Assembly: GCF_018598185.1 (NCBI RefSeq)
Contig: NZ_JAHESC010000044.1
Location: 1 to 61,200 of the forward strand
Direction of reading: 5' to 3'
Length of the DNA stretch: 61,200 bases
Origin: Dawidia soli
GTDB lineage: Bacteria; Bacteroidota; Bacteroidia; Cytophagales; Cyclobacteriaceae
The notes below the pieces were generated by a model that ran no database searches, was not told the DNA's origin, and was given only the letters and a program-made list of their open reading frames with translations. Below, one piece after another: positions 52,198-61,042 of the stretch. The translations under genes were made by a program, and so were the position numbers. How positions within the stretch are numbered: position 1 is the first letter of the stretch; every line of letters begins with the position of its first letter.

Positions 52198-53421
52198 CAG
52201 CTTACTGTAATGTGATTTGCTAAATTTCTCTTCCGCGTATGCGCGGTTGATGACGAGCCTGTCGGTATTCTTCTCAGACGGAAGCTCGAACATGGCGTCG
52301 TTGATGATCGCTTCGCAAATGCTGCGCAGGCCACGGGCACCCAGCTTAAACTCCATGGCTTTCTCGACGATGAAGTCGATGGCGCCGTCTTTGAATTCAA
52401 GCTCGATGCTTTCCATATCAAACAGCTTGCGATATTGTTTGATGAGCGCGTTTTTGGGCTCTGTCAGGATCTTACGCAGGGCATCGTTGTCCAGCGGGTT
52501 CAGGTACGACACCACCGGCAAGCGGCCGATAAGCTCAGGGATGAGGCCGAAGCTCTTGAGGTCCTGCGCCGTGACGAACTGCAGCAGGTTGTCTTTGTTG
52601 ATATCGGCAGGATGCAGGCCATCGAGACCCGCCACAAAGCCCAGGGGCCGTGTATTCAGGCGGTTACCAATGAATCGGGAAATTCCTTCGAATGCACCGC
52701 CGCAGATGAACAGGATGTTCTCCGTGTTGACGGTGATCATTTTCTGATCCGGGTGCTTACGGCCGCCCTGGGGTGGCACGTTCACCGCGGTGCCCTCCAG
52801 GAGCTTCAGCAGGGCCTGCTGAACGCCCTCGCCGCTGACATCGCGGGTGATGGAAGGGTTGTCGGATTTCCGCGCGATCTTGTCGATCTCGTCGATATAA
52901 ACAATGCCGCGTTCGGCTGCCTCGACGTTGTAATCGGCGGCCTGGAGCAAGCGCGTCAAAATGCTTTCTACGTCTTCGCCGACATAACCGGCTTCTGTCA
53001 GCACGGTGGCGTCGGCGATACAGAACGGAACTTGCAGCATCTTCGCCAGTGTACGGGCCAGGTAAGTCTTACCTGTACCGGTTTCACCGACCATGATGAT
53101 GTTCGATTTCTCGATCGTCACGTCGCTGTCGAGCTTGCGTTGCATCAACCGTTTGTAGTGGTTGTACACCGCTACCGACATGATCTTTTTCGCTTCGTCC
53201 TGACCGATGACGTACTCGTCCAGGAACTTCTTGATCTCTATCGGTTTGATCAGCTTGAAGTTGGGCGAAAAACCCGCCTCCGTCTTGCTTTTCTTCTCCT
53301 CGCTGAGGATCTGGTTTGCCTGCGTCACACACTTGTCGCAAATGTGTGCGTGGATACCCGAGATCATCAGATCAACATCTTTTTTACTTCTTCCGCAAAA
53401 TGAGCAGGTAACTTCAGCCAT
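52186..53421 (-). CDS. clpX: ATP-dependent Clp protease ATP-binding subunit ClpX
   Basis: A 411-residue AAA+ unfoldase. The N-terminal zinc-binding domain has [11 protein letters not shown] and CDKC; then Walker A GETGTGKT, Walker [14 protein letters not shown], the pore-loop GYVGEDV, and sensor 2 [12 protein letters not shown]. It feeds substrates to ClpP, encoded 97 bases upstream on the same strand; trigger factor lies beyond, the conserved tig-clpP-clpX order. Normal length. Confidence 0.98.
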   Translation of the reverse strand: MAEVTCSFCGRSKKDVDLMISGIHAHICDKCVTQANQILSEEKKSKTEAGFSPNFKLIKPIEIKKFLDEYVIGQDEAKKIMSVAVYNHYKRLMQRKLDSDVTIEKSNIIMVGETGTGKTYLARTLAKMLQVPFCIADATVLTEAGYVGEDVESILTRLLQAADYNVEAAERGIVYIDEIDKIARKSDNPSITRDVSGEGVQQALLKLLEGTAVNVPPQGGRKHPDQKMITVNTENILFICGGAFEGISRFIGNRLNTRPLGFVAGLDGLHPADINKDNLLQFVTAQDLKSFGLIPELIGRLPVVSYLNPLDNDALRKILTEPKNALIKQYRKLFDMESIELEFKDGAIDFIVEKAMEFKLGARGLRSICEAIINDAMFELPSEKNTDRLVINRAYAEEKFSKSHYSKLKVA

Positions 53422-53518
53422 GTTTTGTAGAGATTAGCAATGTGCAAATGTGCGCATTGAGAGTTTCAAAAATACCCAATAGTTAGCACATCTGCACAGT
53501 GACAAATCTGCCTTTAAA

Positions 53519-54193
53519 TTAGTTTTTCTTACGTTCCAGAACTTCGTCGATCAGGCCATATTCCTTGGCTTCAGAGGCGCGCATCCAGTAGTCACGGTCA
53601 GAATCTTTCTCGATTTTCTCGTATTTGGCACCGCTGTGCTTGGCCAGGATATTGTATAGGTCCTTTTTCACCTCCAGGGTCTGCTTCAATGAAATTTCCA
53701 TATCCGAAGCCTGACCTTGCATGCCACTCATGGGCTGGTGGATCATGACCCGGGCGTGCGGCAGAGCCGAGCGTTTTTTGGCCGCGCCGGCCGTCAGCAG
53801 CACGGCGCCCATCGATGCCGCCAGGCCGGTACAGATCGTGGCAACGTCGGGGTTTACATATTGCATGGTGTCATAAATGCCGAGGCCGGCATACACCGAG
53901 CCACCGGGGCTGTTGATGTACATAATGATGTCCTTTTTCGGGTCTGAAGACTCGAGGAAAAGCAGCTGCGCGGTGATCAGGTTGGCGATCTGGTCGTCAA
54001 TACCCATTCCCAGGAAGATGATCCGGTCAGAAATAAGACGTGTAAAGACGTCGATCGCGCGGAAGTTGCCCGGCCGTTCTTCGATCACGTACTGCGTCAT
54101 GTTCTGGATCTGCTGAGCATAGCTGTCGACGGTATTACCGCTCATGCCCAGGTGGTGCACAGCGTACTTTCTGAATTCGTTGTTATACTGCAT
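53519..54193 (-). CDS. clpP: ATP-dependent Clp protease proteolytic subunit ClpP
   Basis: A 224-residue serine protease that forms the 14-mer chamber for ClpX. The triad is visible: S127 in [13 protein letters not shown]152 in [10 protein letters not shown]201 in KDSDRDYWM. The IGF-loop region and the [18 protein letters not shown] strand are intact. An N-terminal extension of about 25 residues precedes the family core, probably processed. Upstream of clpX, downstream of tig. Confidence 0.98.
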   Translation of the reverse strand: MQYNNEFRKYAVHHLGMSGNTVDSYAQQIQNMTQYVIEERPGNFRAIDVFTRLISDRIIFLGMGIDDQIANLITAQLLFLESSDPKKDIIMYINSPGGSVYAGLGIYDTMQYVNPDVATICTGLAASMGAVLLTAGAAKKRSALPHARVMIHQPMSGMQGQASDMEISLKQTLEVKKDLYNILAKHSGAKYEKIEKDSDRDYWMRASEAKEYGLIDEVLERKKN

Positions 54194-54300
54194 AGTTAAA
54201 GATGAAATAATTACGTTTTAGGGGTCGAAATTATAGTAATCTTAGGCATCCAAGGTCACAAATCCAACCCTTTCGATCCTTAAACCCATTTAAAGCGAAA

Positions 54301-54339
54301 ATGGTTTTAATTCCCTCCCGCAGGCGGAATTAAAACCAT
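54301..54339 (-). terminator. Terminator-like inverted repeat between tig and clpP
   Basis: ATGGTTTTAATTCC (54301-54314) and GGAATTAAAACCAT (54326-54339) form a perfect 14-bp stem with an 11-base loop, about 70 bases after the tig stop, followed on the minus strand by TTTTC. It may partly separate tig from clpP. The rest of the 215-base gap shows nothing. Confidence 0.6.
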
Positions 54340-54408
54340 AGTCGTTTGGCCGGTGCGCTTTATTGCAGTCGTTGGCAACGGACCGCTACCAGCCTGAGTC
54401 CGTATCGA

Positions 54409-55755
54409 TTAGTGCTTGTGCTCTTCGACGATCTTCTTAAACTCTTCTACCGACACTTTTTTCTCCTGTACGGTAATGTTCTCCTTGATCAGCTTCATGA
54501 TCTTCTCGCCGCGAAGCTGGTTGTAGAGGCGCATAAAGTTCTGGCCGTTCTCGCTCTGCAGATAATTGTCGGCAATGGCATCCATCCGGTCACCCAGCTG
54601 GGCAGCAAACTGCTGGCCGCCAAACTGCGCCAGGATCATTTCTTTCGCTTTCTCGCGTACTTCCTCCGACTCTACGGTGACCTGCTTGTCTTCGGCGATC
54701 TTGTTTTTTACGAGGTCCCATTTCAGGCCGCGTGCGTAGGCATCAAACTCTTTTGCCAGTACATCGTCTGTTACCTGACCGTTGCTGGTGGACTTTAACC
54801 AGGTCTTCAGGAACTCCGCAGGCATCTCGATCTTGGTATTGTCGAGGTAATAATCTTCGATATGGTGGTCGAGGAAGTGTTCCGACTCGCGCTTGTAGTT
54901 CTCGCCAATCGTTTCCTTCACCTTCTCGATGAAATCCGCTTCGGTCGTTACCACGCCCGGGCCGAACACACGGTCAAAAAGCTCGGTGTTAACGGCAGCC
55001 GGCTCGTTATGGCTGATGTTGGTTACTTTGAAAATATAAGTTCCTTTGGCGTTTTTGGCTTCTTCTGCCGGGATGCCCAGCAACTGACCGGTAAGGCCTT
55101 CTTCAGCAAACAGCTTGCTTACTTCAAATTCTACCTCTTCGTCCTTCTTCACGCCAACAAACCTGGCTTGCTCTTTCTTGTTGACCTTTGCTACCTGCAG
55201 GAACGCGTATTCTTTTTTGAAGTCGCCTTCTTTTGCACGAAGCTCACCGGTCAGGTTATCGTCCGAGCCAGCAGCTTCCGGATAGGTCATGGTGCCAAAG
55301 CGGTTTTTGAGGTCGGCAATCGTTTCGTCGATCACTTTCTCGTCTACGGTGATGGAGTATCCCTGAACCTTCACTTTAGACGAAAGATCGTATGAGAAGT
55401 CTTCCACCATCCCAATTTGGTACTCGAACTCAAAATCGCGTTGCGTATCCCAGTCGATGCCAGCAGCTTTTTCCTGATTGGGCAGGGGTTCGCCGAGGAT
55501 GCGTAGCTTATTGTCCTTGATGTAATCCGAAAGCTTGTGGGAGAGGAGGTGGTTGATCTCGTCCACCAGGATGGATTTACCGAACATCTTCTTGATCACC
55601 CCCGTCGGTACTTTGCCCTGACGGAAGCCTTTGATATTCGCCTTGCGCGAATAATCTTTCAGCTTTTCTTCCACATGGGGTTGATAATCACCTTCGGTTA
55701 ATCTAATTTTAATTAGACCTTCAGTGCTGTTCTTTTTGTCCAGAATTATTTCCAA
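54409..55755 (-). CDS. tig: Trigger factor
   Basis: A 448-residue ribosome-bound chaperone. The N-terminal domain has the ribosome-docking signature ANIKGFRQGKVPTG, followed by a divergent FKBP-like domain and a long helical C-terminal domain. The N-terminus MEIILDKKNSTEGLIKIRL matches Bacteroidota relatives exactly, which fixes the start at 55755, where the codon is TTG rather than ATG. No clear ribosome-binding site is seen, as is common in the phylum. First gene of tig-clpP-clpX. Confidence 0.96.
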   Translation of the reverse strand: MEIILDKKNSTEGLIKIRLTEGDYQPHVEEKLKDYSRKANIKGFRQGKVPTGVIKKMFGKSILVDEINHLLSHKLSDYIKDNKLRILGEPLPNQEKAAGIDWDTQRDFEFEYQIGMVEDFSYDLSSKVKVQGYSITVDEKVIDETIADLKNRFGTMTYPEAAGSDDNLTGELRAKEGDFKKEYAFLQVAKVNKKEQARFVGVKKDEEVEFEVSKLFAEEGLTGQLLGIPAEEAKNAKGTYIFKVTNISHNEPAAVNTELFDRVFGPGVVTTEADFIEKVKETIGENYKRESEHFLDHHIEDYYLDNTKIEMPAEFLKTWLKSTSNGQVTDDVLAKEFDAYARGLKWDLVKNKIAEDKQVTVESEEVREKAKEMILAQFGGQQFAAQLGDRMDAIADNYLQSENGQNFMRLYNQLRGEKIMKLIKENITVQEKKVSVEEFKKIVEEHKH

Positions 55756-55839
55756 AGCTTAAAACGTTTGATTGTTTACCAGAGAAACCAAGAACCCTCT
55801 CTGCCCGTGTTTTTGTTATACGAACAGTGAGGGTTCAGC

Positions 55840-55924
55840 TGGTCCGGATGGAGGGACTCGAACCCCCACGCCTTTCGGCACCAGATCCTAAGTCTGGCAC
55901 GGCTACCAATTACGCCACATCCGG
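55840..55924 (-). tRNA. tRNA-Leu (anticodon TAG), CCA encoded
   Basis: On the minus strand the acceptor stem CCGGATG (55924-55918) pairs with CATCCGG (55850-55844), followed by discriminator A (55843) and an encoded CCA (55842-55840). The anticodon arm is CCAGA-CTTAGGA-TCTGG with anticodon TAG (reads CUA and other CUN). The long variable arm (GTGCCGAAAGGCGT) and GGTTCGAGTCC T-loop are typical of a class II leucine tRNA. Confidence 0.95.
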
Positions 55925-55936
55925 AAAATGAGGCCG

Positions 55937-55944
55937 CAAATTTA
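55937..55944 (-). promoter_or_regulatory. Probable -7 element of the tRNA-Leu promoter
   Basis: TAAATTTG on the minus strand (55944-55937) matches TAnnTTTG and lies 12 bases before the tRNA 5' end, followed by the common CGG start region. The -33 element is weak (ATTC at the 19-base spacing). Confidence 0.5.
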
Positions 55945-56047
55945 TGGAATATTCAGAAATAAAGAATAGTTTACGTTTTTAATTCACAAAGAGCTTACAA
56001 AAGAGGAAAAAACCTCGTTTATTGGTTCAAATCAGCGATTTCAGAAG

Positions 56048-58264
56048 ATGGTAATCGATCAGGAGCAGGAGAAAAAAGAGATCATCAGCCGATACAGAAG
56101 ATTACTACGCAAGGCTAAACCCATTTTGAAGGATGAGGATGCCAAATTGATCAAAAAGGCTTTTACGCTATCGCTGGATGCTCACAAAGACATGCGCCGC
56201 AAGTCTGGTGAGCCGTTTATTTTCCATCCCCTGGCCGTGGCCGAGATTTGCGTGGAAGAGATCGGCCTGGGCACGACCTCGATCATCGCCGCGCTCATGC
56301 ACGATGTCGTGGAAGACACTGACATCGAGCTGGTGGACATCGAGCGGATGTTCGGCAAAAAGATCGCCAAGATCATCGATGGTCTGACGAAGATCCGCGG
56401 CGTTTTTGAATACGGCACTTCGCAGCAGGCGGAAAACTTTCGCAAGATGCTGTTCACGCTGTCGGAAGACGTTCGGGTGATCCTTATCAAGCTGGCTGAC
56501 CGTCTGCACAACATGCGCACGCTCGACAGCATGCCCCGGCAGAAGCAGCTCAAAGTCGCCAACGAGACCATTTATCTCTATGCCCCGCTGGCCCACCGCC
56601 TGGGGCTGAACGCCATCAAAACCGAGCTGGAAGACCTGTACCTGCGGTTTACGGATAAACCGATCTATCAGTCTATCGCGCAGCAGATCGACGCTACCCG
56701 GTCGGCCCGGAACAAGTTCATCAAACAGTTCGTGGTTCCGATCAAGGAGGAGCTTGACAAGCTCGACATTCATTACGACATCAAGGGGCGCCCGAAGTCC
56801 ATCCACTCCATCTGGAATAAAATGCGTAAGCAGAACATTCCCTTTGAGGAGGTATATGACCTGTTTGCCATCCGCATCATACTCGACACCAGCATGGAGC
56901 ACGAAAAGGCGCTCTGCTGGCAGGTGTATTCCATCGTAACAGATTATTATACGCCCAACCCGGACCGCCTGCGCGACTGGATCAGCACTCCCAAGGCCAA
57001 TGGCTACGAGTCGTTGCACACCACGGTCATGGCCAAGAACGGTCAGTGGGTAGAAGTGCAGATCCGTACCAAACGCATGGACGAAATTGCCGAGAAAGGC
57101 TACGCCGCCCACTGGAAATACAAAGACTCCAACACTACCGCCGAGTCCAACCTGGAGAAGTGGCTGGCCCGCGTCCGTGACCTGCTGGAACAAAACAATC
57201 ACAATGCCCTCGACTTTGTCGACGACTTTCGCGGCAACCTGTTCAGCGACGAGGTATTTGTGTTCACGCCGAAGGGCGAGCTCAAAACATTGCCTTATGG
57301 CGCCACGGCGCTTGATTTTGCCTTCGAGATCCACACCCAGGTTGGATCGAAATGTATCGGCGCCAAAGTCAACAACAAGCTGGTACCGATCAACTACGTG
57401 CTGAAGAACGGTGACCAGATCGAGATCCTGACCTCGGCCAAACAGCGCCCGCATGAAGACTGGCTGCGCTTTGTGGTCAGCTCCAAGGCCAAGTCGCGCA
57501 TTAAGGATGAGCTCAAGGAGGACAAAAAGAAATCGGCCGAGGAAGGCAAGGAGATCCTGCTCCGCAAACTGCGTCAGCTCAAGGAAGAGCCCACCCAGCA
57601 GTTTATGGAACAACTACGCGAGCATTTCAAAGTGCCCGCCAATTTTGAGTTGTATTACCGGGTCGGCCGGGGTTTTATCACCGCAGCCGACATCAAAAAG
57701 TTTGTCGAGAACAAACCCATTTCCCCCATAAAAAGCCGGCCCAACCTGCAGGTGGCCGACGCCAAGGCCATCGAGCAGGAGATCACCAAGATCAAAGGCC
57801 GCTACGAGGACATTCTGCTGGTTGGCGAGGACATGGACGTGGTAGACTACAAGCTGGCCAAATGCTGCACGCCCATTCCCGGTGACGACGTTTTTGGGTT
57901 TGTGACCGTATCTGAAGGTATCAAAATACATCGCACCAACTGCCCCAATGCGCCCGAGCTGCTATCGCACCACGGCAACCGGGTCGTAAAGGCCAAATGG
58001 ACGTCCCAGCACGAGGTGGCATTCCTCACGGGTCTGAAGATCCGTGGCACCGACCGCGTGGGGCTCATTAATGATGTTTCCAAGATCATCTCTGAAGAAC
58101 TGAAGGTGAACATGAGCTCCATGTCCATCCATACCGACTCTGGTATTTTTGAAGGCGAGATCATGCTTTATGTAAACGACACCCGCCATCTGGAGCAGCT
58201 GATCGAAAAGTTGCGGAGCGTGGAAGGTGTCGTAAAAGTCAGCCGTTTCGATTCCAAGGAATAA
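56048..58264 (+). CDS. Bifunctional (p)ppGpp synthetase/hydrolase (RelA/SpoT)
   Basis: A 738-residue long RSH alarmone enzyme. The N-terminal HD hydrolase site is intact (ALMHDVVEDTDIELVDIE), as is the synthetase region (DIKGRPKSIHSIWNKM, FAIRIILDT, ANGYESLHTTVM, EVQIRTKRMDEIAEKGYAAH). A TGS domain (FVFTPKGELKTLPYGATALD), helical and zinc-finger-like region (LAKCCTPIPGDDVFGF) and C-terminal ACT domain follow. Both activities should be present, controlling the stringent response. Stands alone; the repeat element follows its stop by 22 bases. Confidence 0.96.
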   Translation: MVIDQEQEKKEIISRYRRLLRKAKPILKDEDAKLIKKAFTLSLDAHKDMRRKSGEPFIFHPLAVAEICVEEIGLGTTSIIAALMHDVVEDTDIELVDIERMFGKKIAKIIDGLTKIRGVFEYGTSQQAENFRKMLFTLSEDVRVILIKLADRLHNMRTLDSMPRQKQLKVANETIYLYAPLAHRLGLNAIKTELEDLYLRFTDKPIYQSIAQQIDATRSARNKFIKQFVVPIKEELDKLDIHYDIKGRPKSIHSIWNKMRKQNIPFEEVYDLFAIRIILDTSMEHEKALCWQVYSIVTDYYTPNPDRLRDWISTPKANGYESLHTTVMAKNGQWVEVQIRTKRMDEIAEKGYAAHWKYKDSNTTAESNLEKWLARVRDLLEQNNHNALDFVDDFRGNLFSDEVFVFTPKGELKTLPYGATALDFAFEIHTQVGSKCIGAKVNNKLVPINYVLKNGDQIEILTSAKQRPHEDWLRFVVSSKAKSRIKDELKEDKKKSAEEGKEILLRKLRQLKEEPTQQFMEQLREHFKVPANFELYYRVGRGFITAADIKKFVENKPISPIKSRPNLQVADAKAIEQEITKIKGRYEDILLVGEDMDVVDYKLAKCCTPIPGDDVFGFVTVSEGIKIHRTNCPNAPELLSHHGNRVVKAKWTSQHEVAFLTGLKIRGTDRVGLINDVSKIISEELKVNMSSMSIHTDSGIFEGEIMLYVNDTRHLEQLIEKLRSVEGVVKVSRFDSKE

Positions 58265-58286
58265 TACGATTGCTCCTGTAGCGATT

Positions 58287-58407
58287 ATGTCAGGGATAGG
58301 TGAAGGATAGCTATGGGATAGCTTTGATACGGGTAATGTACGGCTTTGGTACGGCTTTGATACGGGTAATCTACGGGTTTGGTACGGCTTTGATACGGGT
58401 AACCCCC
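58287..58407 (+). repeat. 11-bp-unit intergenic repeat element, copy 2 (plus orientation)
   Basis: Eleven consecutive 11-base units with no length error. They begin ATGTCAGGGAT, AGGTGAAGGAT, AGCTATGGGAT; the middle is dominated by GGCTTTGATAC, GGGTAATGTAC and GGCTTTGGTAC, where three units make a 33-bp higher-order repeat (58331-58396); the last unit is GGGTAACCCCC. A GC-rich tail follows and the element ends with GGCTGCCAC at 58496-58504, as in copy 1 at 20948-21116. It lies in the 453-base gap between relA and fur. Confidence 0.9.
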
Positions 58408-58432
58408 GGACTAAAGGCAGGCCGAAGCCGGG

Positions 58433-58487
58433 GTTGTAGCACTGATATGGCAGTATTGTAGCAGAGTTACGGCACAGTTGAAGCAGC
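58433..58487 (+). repeat. Second 11-bp-period block with a different consensus
   Basis: Five further 11-base units follow the GC-rich tail: GTTGTAGCACT, GATATGGCAGT, ATTGTAGCAGA, GTTACGGCACA, GTTGAAGCAGC. Odd units share GTTGTAGCA and even units share a GGCA centre, giving a 22-bp alternation. I do not see this block in copy 1. Confidence 0.6.
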
Positions 58488-58515
58488 CTAAAGAGGGCTG
58501 CCACAGCTCTGCTAC
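58458..58515 (+). repeat. Nested inverted repeats at the end of the repeat element
   Basis: GTAGCAGAG (58458-58466) pairs perfectly with CTCTGCTAC (58507-58515), enclosing a second stem GCAGCC/GGCTGC (near 58483-58488 and 58496-58501) with a TAAAGAG loop. Together they could form a branched RNA or cruciform. Confidence 0.5.
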
Positions 58516-58675
58516 ATCCCAGGTCAGGCAGTGCTTGCCGTGTGCCGTTAATATGCCTTTGGCCTGAAAAAGCTGCTATCGCTTCCCCCGATTCCCCTCA
58601 ACCACTTCTTTTAAACTCACTAAATCGTTGGAAGACAATGCTTTTGGCCGAAAGTGTAAGTCCCCTGGTGCTAAA

Positions 58676-58706
58676 TTGGCATATCGATTAAAACTGATTA
58701 TTTTTG
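58676..58706 (+). promoter_or_regulatory. Promoter of the fur-family gene
   Basis: TTGG (58676-58679), exactly 19 bases, TATTTTTG (58699-58706), then the start codon at 58718. It matches the Bacteroidota promoter consensus with one change in the -33; transcription would start only a few bases before the ATG. Confidence 0.65.
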
Positions 58707-58717
58707 CCCGTTAATTC

Positions 58718-59191
58718 ATGGCATTAAATCCGAAATTATACGACGAGGTCAGGAAGATCTTTACGGCTTACCTGGAAAACAAGGAGCTTCGCAAGACGCC
58801 TGAGCGGTACGCCATACTCGAGGAAATCTACACCCGTGATGGCCACTTTGATGTAGAGTCGCTCTACATCAGCATGAAGAATAAGAACTACCGCGTAAGC
58901 CGGGCGACAGTCTATAACACGCTCGACCTGCTGGTGGAATGCGACCTGGTTAGCAAACACCAGTTTGGAAAAAACCTGGCGCAATACGAAAAATCGTACG
59001 GTTATAAACAGCACGATCACCTGATCTGTACCGAATGTCACAAGGTGGTGGAGTTTTGCGATCCGCGCATCCAAAACATTCAAAACACCGTGGAGGAGAT
59101 CCTCCATTTCAACGTGATGCACCATTCGTTGATCCTGTACGCTGCCTGCACCAAAGTGGATTGTGAGCATCGCCAGGCGGCTTCAAACTAA
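58718..59191 (+). CDS. Fur-family transcriptional regulator
   Basis: 157 residues: an N-terminal winged helix ([38 protein letters not shown]) and a C-terminal metal-binding dimerisation domain with [18 protein letters not shown] (HxH and CxxC) and a second Cys pair near the end (AACTKVDC). It could be the iron regulator Fur, or a Zur/PerR relative; metal specificity cannot be set by eye. It leads a short run with the STAS gene and purA. Confidence 0.93.
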   Translation: MALNPKLYDEVRKIFTAYLENKELRKTPERYAILEEIYTRDGHFDVESLYISMKNKNYRVSRATVYNTLDLLVECDLVSKHQFGKNLAQYEKSYGYKQHDHLICTECHKVVEFCDPRIQNIQNTVEEILHFNVMHHSLILYAACTKVDCEHRQAASN

Positions 59192-59203
59192 GCACAAGAC
59201 ACT

Positions 59204-59533
59204 ATGAACTTCAATCACCAAATAACCGGGAGCAAACTGGCCATACGCCTGTCGGGCGACCTGATCGGCGAAGATAATGGCGCTGCCGTCATCGAGATCG
59301 TTAATAATGCCATCCAGGAAAAGGCGCTGACCTGCATCATCGATATTTCCGAACTGCGCTACATCAACAGTAGCGGTATTGGTGTGCTGATCACGATCCT
59401 GACGAAGTTCCGCAACAAAGGCGGTGAGGTTTATCTCATGAAGCCGTCGGAAAACGTGCAGAAGCTGCTGGTCATTACCAAGCTTAACGCCATCTTCCAG
59501 ATCATACAATCGGAAGCGGAAATCGCAAAATAA
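59204..59533 (+). CDS. STAS-domain protein (anti-sigma factor antagonist type)
   Basis: 109 residues folding as one STAS domain; the phosphorylatable Ser lies in the conserved ELRYINSSGIGVLITIL. Such proteins relay signals by phosphorylation with anti-sigma kinases or bind nucleotides. No partner kinase or phosphatase is adjacent. Twelve bases after the fur-family gene and 27 bases before purA. Confidence 0.88.
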   Translation: MNFNHQITGSKLAIRLSGDLIGEDNGAAVIEIVNNAIQEKALTCIIDISELRYINSSGIGVLITILTKFRNKGGEVYLMKPSENVQKLLVITKLNAIFQIIQSEAEIAK

Positions 59534-59560
59534 TTTTCAGATCAATAAGAAATTTCACGG

Positions 59561-60841
59561 ATGTCTAAGGTAGATGTTTTATTGGGCCTTCAATGGGGAG
59601 ACGAAGGCAAAGGGAAGATCGTTGACGTACTGGCCCCGAAGTACGATGTAGTCGCCCGTTTTCAGGGTGGGCCGAACGCCGGTCATACGCTGGAGTTTGA
59701 CGGCATCAAGCACGTGCTGCATCAGATCCCCTCGGGCATTTTTCGTGAAACCACACGCAACGTTATCGGTAATGGCGTGGTGCTCGATGCGGTGATCTTC
59801 AAAGCCGAGATCGAAAAGCTGGCCAAGTTCAACCTGAACGTTAAGAAGAATCTTTTTATTTCTAAAAAGGCAACATTGATCCTGCCTACGCACAGGCTAC
59901 TGGACGCGGCCTATGAAAAAGCAAAAGGCGAGAATAAGATCGGCTCGACCTTAAAGGGCATCGGTCCGACCTACCAGGACAAGATCGGCCGTCAGGGCCT
60001 GCGGGTGGGGGATATCCTCTCGGCAGATTTCAAAGACCGCCTGAAGCGCCTCACCGATGTACACTTTAAGATCCTGAAAGATCACGACGTAACGTACAAC
60101 TGGGCGGAGCTGGAAGCACAATTCCTGGATGCGGTGCAATTCCTCAAAGAATTTAATCTCATTGAAAGCGAATATTTCCTGAACCGCGAGTTGAAAGCCG
60201 GATCATCGATCCTGGCAGAGGGCGCGCAAGGGGCGTTGCTCGACATCGACTTCGGCAGTTATCCGTTTGTAACCAGCTCGAATACCGTCACGGCGGGAGC
60301 TTGTACCGGTCTGGGTATTGCCCCCCGGCATATCGGTGAGGTATACGGCATCTTTAAGGCCTATAGCACCCGCGTTGGCAGCGGCCCATTCCCGACAGAG
60401 CTGCTGGACGCCGACGGTGAAGCTATGCGCAAGGAGGGCAATGAGTTCGGTTCTACTACCGGACGGGCACGCCGTTGCGGCTGGATCGACCTGCCATCAT
60501 TGAAATATTCTATCATGATCAACGGTGTGACGCAATTGTTGATGATGAAAGCGGATGTGCTGAGCATCTTTCCGAATATAAAAGTGTGTACGCATTACGC
60601 GTTAAAAGACGGTTCGGTGACCGATACAATCCCCTATGAGATCGTGCACGAAAAAATTTCTCCTGTTTATACAGAATTAAAAGGGTGGACGACGGACCTT
60701 CGTCAATCGAAAGAAAGTTTGCCTGCGGAGCTAAACGATTATATAAAGTTCCTGGAAACAGAGCTTCATGTTCCTATTACGTTGGTGTCGACGGGACCGG
60801 ATCGTACCCAAACAATACACCGTGAGAGCGTCACTGCGTAA
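59561..60841 (+). CDS. purA: Adenylosuccinate synthetase
   Basis: A 426-residue GTP-dependent enzyme that converts IMP and aspartate to adenylosuccinate, the first committed step to AMP. Visible are the P-loop GLQWGDEGKGKIVD, FQGGPNAGHTLEF, GIGPTYQDKIGRQGLRVGD, AEGAQGALLDIDFGSYPFVT and GSTTGRARRCGWIDL. Normal length. Probably cotranscribed with the fur-family and STAS genes. Confidence 0.97.
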   Translation: MSKVDVLLGLQWGDEGKGKIVDVLAPKYDVVARFQGGPNAGHTLEFDGIKHVLHQIPSGIFRETTRNVIGNGVVLDAVIFKAEIEKLAKFNLNVKKNLFISKKATLILPTHRLLDAAYEKAKGENKIGSTLKGIGPTYQDKIGRQGLRVGDILSADFKDRLKRLTDVHFKILKDHDVTYNWAELEAQFLDAVQFLKEFNLIESEYFLNRELKAGSSILAEGAQGALLDIDFGSYPFVTSSNTVTAGACTGLGIAPRHIGEVYGIFKAYSTRVGSGPFPTELLDADGEAMRKEGNEFGSTTGRARRCGWIDLPSLKYSIMINGVTQLLMMKADVLSIFPNIKVCTHYALKDGSVTDTIPYEIVHEKISPVYTELKGWTTDLRQSKESLPAELNDYIKFLETELHVPITLVSTGPDRTQTIHRESVTA

Positions 60842-60857
60842 TTTTTTCGCAGCGGAA

Positions 60858-60888
60858 TTTGCAAAACGAAAAACACCTGCTACATTTG
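60858..60888 (+). promoter_or_regulatory. Strong promoter P1 downstream of purA
   Basis: A perfect Bacteroidota promoter: TTTG (60858-60861), 19 bases, TACATTTG (60881-60888). It points away from purA to the right window edge. Confidence 0.8.
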
Positions 60889-60923
60889 CATCCCCAATCG
60901 CTGGAAGGGCGACGGGGATGCAA
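60886..60923 (+). repeat. 10-bp inverted repeat overlapping P1
   Basis: TTGCATCCCC (60886-60895) and GGGGATGCAA (60914-60923) are perfectly complementary across 18 bases. The left arm includes the last three bases of the P1 -7 element and the probable transcription start. Confidence 0.6.
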
Positions 60924-61042
60924 GAGGCGAAAGCCGAGAAAAGCAAAAGACACTTGACGTATTGAGGAGATTCTGGTTGGATCTGAAGGATTGTTTCTCT
61001 TCGTGGAGAGATAAAAAAAGAAGAAAAAAAGTTAGCCAGAAT

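Noticed and set aside
52435-53403. 322-codon plus-strand frame opposite clpX
   Set aside because: Shadow of clpX; no independent evidence.
56168-57613. 481-codon minus-strand frame opposite relA/spoT
   Set aside because: Shadow of the alarmone synthetase gene; composition-driven, no motif.
58287-58407. CRISPR-like array
   Set aside because: Units are contiguous 11-mers without unique spacers, and no cas gene is in the window.
57962-58504. Minus-strand frame that translates copy 2 of the repeat into an 11-residue repeat peptide (SKPYQ…LPV)
   Set aside because: A 33-bp repeat always gives an 11-residue periodic peptide. Most of the frame is antisense to relA, and the units differ in ways not limited to silent positions.
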